Assembly (NCBI RefSeq): GCF_026250525.1
Contig: NZ_CP111055.1
Span: 62,001-126,000, forward strand
Length of the DNA: 64,000 nt
Origin: Chondrinema litorale
Lineage (GTDB): Bacteria; Bacteroidota; Bacteroidia; Cytophagales; Flammeovirgaceae
Reading direction: 5' to 3'
The notes under the pieces were generated by a model that was given only the letters and a program-made list of their open reading frames with translations, searched no databases and was not told the DNA's origin. Shown here piece after piece: positions 9,477 to 19,029 of this stretch (position 1 is its first letter; every line of letters begins with the position of its first letter). The translations under genes were made by a program, and so were the position numbers.

Positions 9477-10634
9477 TCACCCCGGATCTATGTGGAGCCT
9501 GACCATCATCTTACCTTTTTTACATTTAGGACATATATCTGGATCTTTTCCCGTGACCACTCTGAACACCTCCTTTGCAGTTAGTCCTGCCAAGAGTGAG
9601 ATTATCTCCGATCTACCCATCAGTTCTGCACACATGTCCTTGAGTTTTTTATTGACTGGGGAAAGCAGCCCATAATACCTCACTTTATAAAAACCTTTTG
9701 GTAATATATGCCGCATAAACCGCGCAATAAATTCATTAGCCTCAAGTGTCATCCAATCCTGTCTACTAGATTTGCGGTAATCTTTCCATCTAAAGGTTAC
9801 TTTTCCATTTCCCATTGCTAATAGTCTGCTGTTACAGATGGCGACACGATGGGTATATTTGCTCAGATAACCTACTACAGATCTTGGGCTTGCTAGTGGC
9901 CTTTTGGCATATACATTCCAGTTCTTTTCATATATCTTCTTTTTCAAATCAACTTTGTCTATGAGATCATCAGAGAGTTTTATCTTTTCCTTTGAAAGAT
10001 ACTTACAGATCCATTCCCAAAAGATACCCCTGAATACCTTGGAAAGCACTTTGACTGACGCAAGATAATCCTTGGCATCTTTCCATTCCATTCCGTCATC
10101 GGTGATACCCCCTGCAGGCACCAGCAGATGTACATGAGGATGGTAGGTTAACGATTGACCCCATGTATGTAATACGGACACTGCACCTGTTCTGGCTCCA
10201 AGATATCTTGGGTTGGCAGTTACATTCTTTACCGCTTGCCACGAGGATTTCATCAACAGGTCATAACACACCCGCTGATTGATATAGAACAGCTTATGGA
10301 GACTTTGGGGAATAGTAAAGACCACATGGAAATAGCTGCATACTGGTAAATTGGCCTGGAGTTTATCCACCCATTGCAATTGCTTGGCATACTGGCATTT
10401 GTTGCAATGCCGATTTCTGCAAGAATTATAAGCATTCCTGTGGTAAGTACAATGATCGCAACCTTCTACATGGCCACCCATCGCCACTGTCCTACAATCA
10501 CGGATGGCACGATAGGCCTTTAACTGATCCGGACATAACATGTGCGAGGAAAGAAAATCTTCACCGTACCTACGGAAGATATCGGATAGCTCTAGTCCTT
10601 GCCGCCTGTTCACATTTTCTGATACAGTGCTCAT
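9477..10634 (-). CDS. IS91/IS801-family transposase
   Basis: This 385-aa protein has an N-terminal zinc-binding region with repeated Cys/His (GCDHCTYHRNAYNSCRNRHC, about residues 59-78). A Y2/IS91-type core follows with the metal-binding HxH motif YHPHVHLLVPAGG (about 165-177) and SRQDWMTL/FMRHILPKGF near the C-terminus. A C-terminal CPKC pair precedes the end. It would nick and transfer single strands during rolling-circle transposition. The start ATG overlaps the stop of the recombinase gene (ATGA), so the two genes form one transcription unit. Confidence 0.92.
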   Translation of the reverse strand: MSTVSENVNRRQGLELSDIFRRYGEDFLSSHMLCPDQLKAYRAIRDCRTVAMGGHVEGCDHCTYHRNAYNSCRNRHCNKCQYAKQLQWVDKLQANLPVCSYFHVVFTIPQSLHKLFYINQRVCYDLLMKSSWQAVKNVTANPRYLGARTGAVSVLHTWGQSLTYHPHVHLLVPAGGITDDGMEWKDAKDYLASVKVLSKVFRGIFWEWICKYLSKEKIKLSDDLIDKVDLKKKIYEKNWNVYAKRPLASPRSVVGYLSKYTHRVAICNSRLLAMGNGKVTFRWKDYRKSSRQDWMTLEANEFIARFMRHILPKGFYKVRYYGLLSPVNKKLKDMCAELMGRSEIISLLAGLTAKEVFRVVTGKDPDICPKCKKGKMMVRLHIDPG

Positions 10635-11389
10635 AGCTCATCAAATGGACTTTTTACCCTACTATCAGTCATTGTTACATGTAGGTATACCATGGTGGTC
10701 TTTAAAGACTTATGCCCTAGTAACTGCTGTAATATCTTCAGGTTGGTGCCTTGTTCTAACATGTGTGTGGCAAAAGTATGACGAAGGATATGGGCTCCGA
10801 TTTCTTTTTCGATTCCCGCACGTCTAGCAGCTCTTTTTAATATCTTCCTCACTGAACTAGCTGAATATTTCAAACCTGGCCCACCCATTCCCTCGAAAAG
10901 GTATTTGGTCGGTTTGGGATAAGCATGGCGGTAATATTCACGTAACAACTCAAGGGTCTTTTTCGATAATATTGTCTCTCTATCTTTGTTTCCCTTGCCC
11001 TGCCTTACTCGTATTACCATGCGGTCGGCATCTATGTCAGTTGGGTATAATGATAGGAGTTCGCTCATCCTTATCCCACTGGAATAGAGTACTGCCACTA
11101 GTGCCCTGTGTTTGGGATTGCTTATCATAGACAACAAACGCTTCACTTCTTCCCTTGATAATATCACTGGGAGCTTCCGCGCTCTTCGAGGTCTATGTAA
11201 ACGTAGGCCATCTTCCCAATTTTCTCCGAGTACATCGCGTCTCAATATGCGGAGGGCACTTATCGTTTGATTGATAAATGAGCTGGAGAGATCTTGCTTT
11301 TCTTTGCAATGATACAGATAATGTTTGATCTCCTCTAGGGTCAATAGCTCGGGCGATCTATTGTAGAACCCACTAATCTTAGTGAGCAT
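10631..11389 (-). CDS. Tyrosine recombinase of the IS91-type element (5' end frameshifted)
   Basis: The 252 residues from ATG 11389 include the catalytic domain with Arg in SGIRMSELL, HILRHTFATHML (HxxR), GHKSLKTT and the Tyr in MVYLHV. The N-terminal SAM-like domain continues upstream in the same frame (reading VSPLRERFIQELTYRSYSPH), but no ATG occurs in that frame. An ATG at 11481-11479 followed by eight A is one base out of phase: nine A would give MKKKVSPLRERF. Either the gene has a one-base deletion in the A run, or slippage on A8 makes the full 283-residue form. The recombinase is often paired with this class of transposase in Bacteroidota. Confidence 0.85.
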   Translation of the reverse strand: MLTKISGFYNRSPELLTLEEIKHYLYHCKEKQDLSSSFINQTISALRILRRDVLGENWEDGLRLHRPRRARKLPVILSREEVKRLLSMISNPKHRALVAVLYSSGIRMSELLSLYPTDIDADRMVIRVRQGKGNKDRETILSKKTLELLREYYRHAYPKPTKYLFEGMGGPGLKYSASSVRKILKRAARRAGIEKEIGAHILRHTFATHMLEQGTNLKILQQLLGHKSLKTTMVYLHVTMTDSRVKSPFDEL

Positions 11390-11496
11390 ACATTGATAGG
11401 TATAGATGGTATGAGGACTATAACTACGATAGGTGAGTTCTTGGATGAACCTTTCTCTTAAGGGACTGACTTTTTTTTCATGATGATTATTTTAAG

Positions 11497-13077
11497 TTAA
11501 AAACTCAATTTAACCATTATTGGAATCCCACCGACTGAAAGGAGGTTTAGTTCAACATTAGGAGTAAACTCAATGGTACACATTACTTCATCTATACCTC
11601 TAATAACACTAGCTGATTCTGCGGCATTTTTAGCAATCTCTTTATTTTTTAAGGCTAATGCTTCTTGAGTAGCTTGCATTTCCTCAATATTTTGTCTCAG
11701 CTCTTCCTCTTGAGCAGTTAATTGTTCATTCTTTTCTTTTGAGGCATATAAAAGCTTGTTTACCTCTTTTGTTCTTTCTTCTATTTTTAATTCTAATTCA
11801 TTTTGCAAGGATTGCATATCTTTCAACGCTTGAATATCAATTAAAGACCCTGCAATTCTTATAGGTTTACCTTGAGGATTTCTTAAAGTATTACCGATAG
11901 CTCTAAACCATCTGTACTCACCATTTTTAAGCTTTAACTGGTATTCTACATCATATGGAGTATTGCCAGTAGTATCATTTAAATGCTCAGCAAAAGCATT
12001 GAGGGTATTTTCTTTATCATGAGGATGTAATAAATCAGACCATGAATGTAGTACATTAGGAAAATCGGTTTCATTTGTATATCCTAACATTTGTTTAAAT
12101 CTATCTGTCCAAAAGAAAGGTGTATGATCATTGATATCCATGTTAGCAGGAACTACCATATCCCATAAACCTTCTTTAGTAGTTTGGGTAATAAGATTAA
12201 ATTTTTCTAATATATTACTACTTTCTTGTTGTTTCCTAACTAATTCTTCCTGAGTGGCAGATAACTCCTCCATATTTTGTCGGAGTTCTTCTTCTTGAGC
12301 TTTTAAAGATTCTGATTGTTGTTGGCTTTCTTCTAATAATAGTTTTGTCTGTTGAGTTACTTTGATATTAGATAAGGTTGAGGCAACGGATTCTCCTAGT
12401 TTTTCTAAAAATTCAATTTCGAAAGTGCGGAACTCTTTAAAAGAAGCAAGCTCGATAATACCTTCTACTTCTTGATTGACTTTTAAAGGAACAATGATAA
12501 CAGCATTAGGAGCAGCTTCACCTAATCCAGAGGTAATTTGCACAAAGTCTTTTGGAACATCATGCAGCAAAAGTGTTTCTTTTTCTAAGTAAATTTGTCC
12601 AATCAATCCTTCACCAAACTGAAATGTTTGATCGATGTATTTTTTCCGGTCATAGGCATAGCAAGCTATTTGTTCAATGAGTTGTTTATCTTTTTTAACT
12701 ACATAAATAGCACCTTGATTTGCCTTTATATACTTAATGAGGTTACTGATAATTTGATAACATGCTTCCTGAAGGTCATTTCCATTTTTTCTTAATATTT
12801 CATTAAATAAAGCTAAGCCATCACTAGTCCATTTTCTTTGAAGATCTTCTTTATTTAAATGAACTAATTTATTTCTCATACTGATCAAAGAGCCAGAAAG
12901 AGAGTCTGAAGTTATTTCATTTTCATCAATATTGGGATATTTAACATCTAATACTCCTTCTTCAATTTTTTTGACAAAAAAAGTGGCTGAGTTTATTTCA
13001 CTTTTTAATTGGTCTAAATTTTCTTGCACTTCATTTAGGTGGCTTTGAGAGATCATATATTGCGATAGTTTAAACAT
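11497..13077 (-). pseudogene. GAF/PAS sensor protein, N-terminal half (split by IS91-type element)
   Basis: About 507 residues belong to the original protein; the last 18-20 (starting VELNLLSVGG) are read from the mobile element. Order: an N-terminal helical region (1-90), a GAF domain (about 95-240, with FQFGEGLIGQIY and AVIIVPLKVNQEVEGIIEL), a coiled coil (EELRQNMEELSATQEELVRK), a PAS_3 domain (about 290-410, GLWDMVVP...YRWFRAIGNTLRNPQG), and a second coiled coil (EELRQNIEEMQATQEALALK). It then enters the next PAS domain (GIDEVMCTIEFTPN), where the element cuts it. The coiled-coil linkers match those in the other half. Confidence 0.9.
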
Positions 13078-14115
13078 ATTATTAGCGAGAATTAGAGTTA
13101 ATAAATATTATTTTGCAACGACCTATCATACGAATAGACATACATGTTGAACTAAATAAAGTTTAATGCTCGCTGCATTACACTAAGAATGGATAATTAA
13201 TTGTATTATTTAAGGAAATATCTTTGCTAAATCGTTGTATAATAATTGAAAATTAAATCTTGGTTCTAGATTAGCAATCTAAGTAAAAGAACACTTAGGA
13301 TACCAAAGAAGAGATTGATCTAACTATGAGCCTAATAATCTATAGCGCCTAAAATTGCAAGAGCATGGTATAAAGTAATTACTCATTGAGTATGAGTTTT
13401 TTGTCGGATACATGTATATAATGAATTAGTCAAAAAAGTAATAACTATGTCTGCAGGGGAATATGTTATTATACAATGATTTGTCCTATTAAAAGCAATT
13501 GAAGGAAAACGATATTAAATGAGGTGTAATTAAAAGTATTAGAAAAGGTCAAATAATAAAAAGTAGGAGTGCAGTAATTTTAGTTACTAGTAGAAAAAAA
13601 TTAACCTTACAGAATGTTATTTAAAAAGAGAGATTAAATACCAAACTTCAGGTAAAATCTTAAACATCGACAACAGTTGCATTTGAAAATTTGTAGCTTT
13701 TTTTATACAACTAATTTGTTAAAGGACTTATACTAAATTTGGGCAGCCTACACCTTGTTAAGGCACAAAACTAATGCCCAAAATACAGGTTAACTATAGA
13801 AAAACTGTTAATAGCTATCAACATAAATAGAATATGTCGTCAAGGAGGAAACAAACTGAACCCATACTATTTTAAATCAAGGTTATCTTGCGAGGAAGTG
13901 ATGTGTATAATTTCTTTTTAACTTTATTGATATAACATTATATACCACATTATTTGTAGAGATAACTTCTGCTAACAAGCATTAAACAATAAAAGAACAA
14001 GAATATATATTATTCTTAAAAATATGGAAATTTTATATAGCAGGAAGCAAGACTAATTTTATAGTAATAAGTCAATAATTTAGTATATCTAAATACCTCA
14101 GATACAGTCCAATTT
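13078..14115. other. About 1-kb intergenic stretch, no gene seen
   Basis: No frame here looks like a gene on either strand, and I see no RNA gene. The stretch separates two divergent damaged sensor genes and may contain promoters for both. The length is unusual for this window and could mean that a gene has decayed beyond recognition. Confidence 0.5.
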
Positions 14116-14930
14116 ATGGAAAAAGTCAAATTCAAGATTTACTTAATTGCAATATTTCTGTGTATTCTGATTTTGCAGATCTTTTATTTTATTCAAGTTA
14201 CTTATGTGTTTTCTAACACAGAATATTTAAGTCCTGCTATTATCACTCCCATAATAGTTGGTAGTGTTCTTGGAACTATCATGGGGCAGCTTTATTACCA
14301 AAGAATAAAAATACAGAACCAGGCAAACATTATAGGAAATCTCAAAATAACTGAGGTGATTAATAATATCTTACTTCTATCAAATAAAACATCAGAGCCT
14401 ATCTCATTTCTACAATCTACTATAGAGGTAATCATCAAAGCAAATTTTATAAAATTAGACCCAAGATTAGGCTTTTTTTTGAAAGATCCTGATGGAAAAT
14501 TTCGTATTAAAGCCCAACATAATCTTAGTGATGAGCTACTTAAAATATGTGCTATAAAAGGAATTACATCAGGTGAGTGTCTTTGTGGGCAGGTTATACT
14601 CACCAAAAAAACACAACATGCTAATTGTGTGAATCATCAGCATACAATTACCTATAAAGGAATGAAAGATCATGCTCATTATAATGTACCCATTATGTAC
14701 AATGAAGAAATTCTAGGAATAATGGTTCTATATTTAGCAGTAGGTCATAAAAAAAATGAAAGAGAAGTAGAGTTTTTAGAATCTGTCAGTAGTGTTATCG
14801 CTTTAGTATTACATAAATACTTTGTAGAAGAAGAAAAAAAAGCTGAAATAGTAAAGCTCAATAATGAGCTAATAAATCAAAATGAAATGCTCATCAAAAA
14901 GAATAGTGAATTGGATAAATTCGTTTATAG
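14116..14930 (+). pseudogene. GAF-containing sensor kinase, truncated by IS21-type element
   Basis: The frame runs to 15009, but only residues up to about 271 are original. It has two N-terminal transmembrane helices (about 8-28 and 36-56), then a GAF domain (about 85-240; FFLKDPDGKFRIKAQHNLSDE, CLCGQVI, YNVPIMYNEEILGIMVLYL), then a helix ending KKNSELDKFVYSV. In this lineage that last string leads into the HisKA phospho-acceptor SHDL motif (compare ELEQFAYITSHDLQEP at 18.2 kb). The IS begins exactly there. The HisKA and ATPase domains are not found on the far side of the element. Confidence 0.85.
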
Positions 14931-15044
14931 TGTATATTCCGGTAATAGTTTACCACTCAATCCGGGGAAAAGTTTACCAGTATTTTTTAGAAAAGTAAAT
15001 GCCTGTTAATCCCATCAATTACTTAAATATAAATTGTATTTATT

Positions 15045-15779
15045 TTAGTTGGTAGAGTTTTTTACTTTTCTCATGGATTCTCCCTCTAATTTTATTCGAT
15101 GAGAAGCATGAACTAATCTATCTAATATAGCATCTGCGATAGTTTTTTCTCCTAACAGATCATACCATTTTTCTACCGGCATTTGGGAAGTTATAATTGT
15201 AGAAGTTTTACCATGTCTATCTTCAATAATTTCTAGTAAAGCTAAACAGGTATTATGATCTAGCACTTGTAATCCAAAGTCATCCAATATTAAGAGTTGG
15301 TGTTTTTCCATACGTTTTAATTCCTTTAAGTAAGTATCATCAGCTCTTGCCATTTTTAGTTGTGAGAAGAGTTTAATAGCATTAAAATACAATACCTTAT
15401 ATCCCATCATACAAGCCTGATGACCTAAAGCGGAAGCAATAAAACTTTTTCCAACACCAGTAGGGCCAGTAATCAAGATGTTTTCCTTTTTTTCAATAAA
15501 AGAACAGTCAGCTAGTCTTAGTAATAAGTCCTTAGACAAGTTCCTATGTGCTGTACAGTCGATTTGCTCCACAGTAGACTGATAGCGGAAGCGTGCTTGT
15601 TTAATCCGCGTAGATATATTCCGGTTTTGCCGGAACTCCCATTCTTGCTGAAGTAGATGATCCAAGAGTTCAACTCCAGATAATTGATCTTGACCTGTTT
15701 GCAAATAAGCTTGAAAGGCATGTTGCATACCAAAGAATTTTAATTCACTTAATCGATTTTTTATTACAGAGGTATTCAT
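15045..15779 (-). CDS. istB: IS21-family helper ATPase IstB
   Basis: From the ATG at 15779 (MNTSVIKNRL) the product has 244 residues. An upstream in-frame ATG at 15830 would add 17 residues and overlap istA, which is less likely. It shows an N-terminal helical domain, Walker A GPTGVGKS, Walker B LLILDDFG, the motif AILDRLVHASH and a C-terminal MRK tail, all as in IstB. It loads and directs the IstA transposase on target DNA. The gene looks intact, in contrast to istA. Confidence 0.93.
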   Translation of the reverse strand: MNTSVIKNRLSELKFFGMQHAFQAYLQTGQDQLSGVELLDHLLQQEWEFRQNRNISTRIKQARFRYQSTVEQIDCTAHRNLSKDLLLRLADCSFIEKKENILITGPTGVGKSFIASALGHQACMMGYKVLYFNAIKLFSQLKMARADDTYLKELKRMEKHQLLILDDFGLQVLDHNTCLALLEIIEDRHGKTSTIITSQMPVEKWYDLLGEKTIADAILDRLVHASHRIKLEGESMRKVKNSTN

Positions 15780-16293
15780 CAGTTTAAAGTATAAGTTATT
15801 TATAATAATCTTTACCACGTATATTTTCATGCGATGGTAAATTGATGTGTGTTTCTTGCTCCATATCTATTTTGTCTAGTCCTTTTTCAAGAATATTACT
15901 GATTATACGATAGCTATAGCTTTCATAAAACAAAGCTCTTTTACAAGCATTTTCTAATCGTTCTTTGCCTATAGTGGTTTTGTCTGCATATTTTAATATA
16001 CCAATGCACGCCTTATATCCTTGTTCAGGATGAAGTTTATAATGAAGTAACTTCTCGATATAAGCCCCAGTGGCTGGTCCAATCGCTAAGCCCCACCCGA
16101 TAAATTTATTGGGGTTCCATTCGGCAATAAACTTGTGAGATGAAGGCATGTGTTCTTTTTGAGTGGTATATTGATAGGCTCTTCTATCTCTTTGATGACA
16201 AGCTATACGAGTATGTTTGTAAAAAATCTCTACTCTGGAAGATGAATAAGCCACTTTCACTTTCTTTTTTAAAAATCGATAAGGGACACTATA

Positions 16294-16307
16294 GCGCTCG
16301 GCGCCCG
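16294..16307 (-). other. 14-nt palindromic insertion in istA (second break)
   Basis: In istA sense the insert reads CGG-GCGC-CGA-GCGC: three bases, a 4-bp stem, a CGA loop and the complementary stem. It lies between codons for HY and YSVPYRF. Removing exactly 14 nt restores KHYYSVPYRFLKKK. The stem is pure GC in an AT-rich gene. Confidence 0.85.
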
Positions 16308-16718
16308 ATAATGTTTATCCTCTCCCAACCAGATATGGGAGCTTTTATATACAGTAGCTTGCTTAAACTGTTTAAACTCATATCTTTCCTGAGGTAAAGC
16401 CGATAATAAGCTTTTTTCGATTTGATTGAATAGTAATAATCTACTATAATCTCTACCAGTAAAGTTAGCCATGTTATGCTCCATCAATTTATTATGGATT
16501 GCCTGGTTGAGTTGTTTTAAAGAAAAAAACTGCTGATGACGTAGAGGTGCAAAAATGCGTGTGTATACTAATTTGACAGCTCCTTCTACTAAGGCTTTAT
16601 CTTTGGGTTTAGCTGCTCTAGTGGCAAGTACAGTCGTTTGGTAATGCAAAGCAAAATCTTGAAAAGTAGCATTAACTACCGGCTCATAATGACTTGCTAA
16701 TTTAATAGCGGATTTAAG

Positions 16719-16732
16719 ACGGTCGCCGTGCG
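16719..16732 (-). other. 14-nt palindromic insertion in istA (first break)
   Basis: In istA sense the insert reads CGC-ACGG-CGA-CCGT, with the same layout as the insert at 16294 but a different stem. It lies between SDN and LKSAIKL, directly after the second catalytic Asp. Removing exactly 14 nt restores SDNLKSAIKLASHYEP. Confidence 0.85.
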
Positions 16733-17617
16733 ATTATCACTTAGTATAGCAGAAGGAACACCTCCAAAATACCATAATGCATTTTCAACTACTTTTATAA
16801 AGTCTTCTTTTTTTTGAGTTCTAACAGCTTCTACATAGGTAAGTTGACTTGCAGGAAGTATAGCTACGAACACTTCCATAGGCTTTTCTTCTCCAGTTGC
16901 TTTATCGATTACACATAATTTTTTACCAGAAAAATCAATAAAAACTTTATCCCCAGCCTTATGCTCTATATGCATAGATACATCCTGTCTCTCCTGCCAC
17001 TGCTGAAAATGGTAGCAGAATTGGCTATAACCTAAACCTTCTGGATACTTATTCTTATATTCTTGCCATAAAAGCTTTTTACTCACACCAACCTTTCTGA
17101 GCTCTTTTTCCATATCAGGAAATAGTTTTTCTAACTCAGAAATATTAGCTACACTCTTTCTAGTTATAGACTTTCGGGCACGACCAAATAAGTCTTCTAG
17201 ATCACTTTCTGACAAAGACAACAGCTCTTCTGGACTGAAACCACTTTCCTGAAAAGCTTGGATATATTTTTTTATTGTAGGGCGGCATATATGGAGCTGC
17301 CGCTCTATACTCCGTTGACTTTTTCCAGATTTATATAATCGTATGATTTGTTTTATAGTTACCATATCTGTCCTATGATTAGCCATAGCCTTTTTGGATA
17401 TAAGTTATTTATCCTTGGCTATTTAATGGCTTAACAGGTGGTAAACTTTTCCCCAGATTTAGTGGTAAATATTTCTCCGGAAACTATGGTAAACTTTTCA
17501 CCGGTTTTTCCAGAAGTTCCCAAATTAAGAGTAAATGAGTTATTCAGTAGTAAAATATTTATATTTAACTACTGAATTCATTACCACTTAAAATCAAGAA
17601 AATTAAATCTTGACACA

Positions 17618-18841
17618 ATGAAAGATCTATTAAGCCTCGAAATTCTCATTAAAACCATGGACGATTTACCTGTTGGTGTGGGGATATTTCAAGTACTGGA
17701 TCCAAATGACTTAAAAAGTGTTCGCTACATTTTTATGAATAAAATAATTCTGTATGAAATGAGAAAAACACGAGAGGAGGTGTTTGGGAAATTCATAATA
17801 TAAGTGGCACCTGAAGCATATGAACATAAGGTAGGATTACAGGTAATTTAAACTTATAGAAATGTATCTGTAAATGGAGGAAGTGTGAATTTAGGCATGG
17901 TAGAATATTCAAATGAAGAGGTCGCAGGTATGTATGAATGTTCAGTTCATCATATTCAAGATAATTATGTTTATGTAATGCTAAGAAATGTTACAGAGTT
18001 AGACCAATCAAAAAAGGAATTGGCTGATCTAAATAAAGAGCTTGAAAAGAGAGTTAAAGAGCGTACTACTCAATTGGAACAATCAAGAAAAAAATTGTTG
18101 GAAACAAATAAAAGTCTTGAAAAAAGAGTTCATGAACGCACGGCACTATTGGAACAAAAGAACAAGGAACTAGAACAGTTTGCCTACATTACTTCACACG
18201 ATTTGCAAGAACCTCTACGTACCATCACAAACTATATTCAGATTATTTATGAAGACTTTGAAAAAGAACTGGATCAAGATATACTTAATTATCTACAGAC
18301 AATTAGCCAATCTACTGAAAGGATGAAAGCCCTGATTAGAGCTTTGTTAGAATTTTCAAGGTTAGGTCGTAATAGAATGCTTATTGATGTGGATACAAAC
18401 AAGATTGTGGCAGAAGTAATCGATGATTTGCACCAACTTATTCAAAGCACAAATGCTAAAGTAGAGGTAGGTAATTTACCAAAACTGCAAGGATACGAAA
18501 CAGAACTGCGACAAACGTTTCAAAATCTGGTATCAAATGCCATTAAATTTCAGAAAGAAAATTTAGCTCCTGAAATTTACATAAACTATAAAGAGTTAGA
18601 AGATTTCCATCAATTTTCAATAACTGATAATGGTATAGGTATTGAAGTAAAGAATATAGAACGTATTTTTCACATATTTCAAAAACTTCATTTAGATAAA
18701 AAATATGGAGGCTATGGAATAGGTCTGGCAAATTGTAAAAAGATTGTTGAAATACATGGAGGGACCATTTGGGTAGAATCCGAAAAAGGTAAAGGCAGCA
18801 CCTTTTGTTTTACAATTGCTAAACAGCTAGAACAATTATAA
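17618..18841 (+). pseudogene. PAS histidine kinase with two in-frame nonsense codons
   Basis: A single 407-codon frame runs from ATG 17618 to the stop at 18841, interrupted only by TAA at 17801-17803 and TAA at about 17849-17851. Around them it reads VFGKFII-stop-VAPEAYEHKVGLQVI-stop-TYRNVSVNGG. A one-base GAA-to-TAA change at each position would explain both. Upstream is a PAS domain (DDLPVGVGIFQVLD). Downstream are two KELEKRVKERT-like coiled-coil repeats, HisKA with His in ITSHDLQEPLRT, and HATPase_c motifs NLVSNAIKF, DNGIGI and GYGIGL. A GTG at 17885, preceded by GGAGG, could still start a PAS-less 318-aa kinase. A strong terminator follows. Confidence 0.85.
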
Positions 18842-18878
18842 TTGTAAAAAGAGGAATGAGGTGTTAATAAATTTTGCG

Positions 18879-18907
18879 AAAGAGCTGCTTTAGTTTTGCA
18901 GCTCTTT
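18879..18907 (+). terminator. Rho-independent terminator
   Basis: The perfect 10-bp stem AAAGAGCTGC/GCAGCTCTTT with a 9-nt loop is followed by a short T run. It lies 38 bp after the kinase stop at 18841. Confidence 0.8.
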
Positions 18908-19029
18908 TTATATATTATATCTAGCCAATTGATAATTTGGCGATTGATTAATGATATGAAATTTTATGCAAGTTTAATGTAATTCTTAATATTACAACCC
19001 ACAATATTACTATTAAAACTTTCACTTCT

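Larger units (their letters stand above)
9140..11556 (-). mobile_element. IS91-type element with tyrosine recombinase (about 2.4 kb)
   Basis: The boundaries come from the interrupted host gene: removing 9140-11556 restores the codons for EFTPNGIIHSANANF. One base of ambiguity remains (A at 9140 or 11557). No target duplication is seen, as expected for IS91-type rolling-circle transposition. The element carries, on the minus strand, a tyrosine recombinase and a Y1/IS91 transposase with a 4-bp overlap. Its base composition is clearly richer in GC than the flanks, which suggests acquisition from elsewhere. About 340 bp (9140-9476) downstream of the transposase are non-coding and should hold the oriIS end. 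Confidence 0.85.
15796..17386 (-). pseudogene. istA: IS21-family transposase IstA, broken in three frames
   Basis: Three successive frames make up one ~510-aa IstA. The first part (17386 to about 16733) has an HTH (QRSIERQLHICRPTIKKYI), the first catalytic Asp in KVFIDFSGKKL and the second in AILSDN. The middle part (from 16718) reads LKSAIKLASHYEPVVN, then AKPKDKALVEGAVKL with the catalytic Glu. The third part (from 16293) reads YSVPYRFLKKK and continues to the C-terminus at 15796. Each break is a 14-nt GC-rich insertion (16719-16732; 16294-16307). Removing both restores a continuous gene, so all other sequence is preserved. Full activity would need slippage, bypass or another intact copy. 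Confidence 0.9.
14931..17512 (-). mobile_element. IS21-family element with broken istA
   Basis: The 2582-bp element carries istA and istB on the minus strand. Its termini have the multiple repeats typical of IS21. The left end has two copies reading CCGG...AGTTTACCA (about 14939-14955 and 14962-14979). The right end has three copies in inverse orientation, TGGTAAACTTTTCCCCA (17439-17455), TGGTAAATATTTCTCCGG (17463-17480) and TGGTAAACTTTTCACCGG (17487-17504). Outer ends are TG...CA. The flanks (TTATAG left, GAAGTT right) show no target duplication. The host gene is not resumed, which implies an adjacent deletion or a recombination between copies. Confidence 0.85.

Noticed and set aside
9391..9675. 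Plus-strand frames opposite the IS91 transposase (also 10540-10827)
   Set aside because: They are shadows of the transposase and recombinase genes, with no family pattern.
15540..15660. GC-rich palindrome in istB (TTCCGG...CCGGAA) as a further hairpin insertion
   Set aside because: It encodes normal IstB residues (EFRQNRNIS) in frame and lacks the N4-CGA-N4' format.
17801..17851. Programmed stop-codon read-through or recoding in the PAS kinase
   Set aside because: Two ordinary TAA codons with no visible recoding hairpin; pseudogene formation is simpler. The region has other dead genes.
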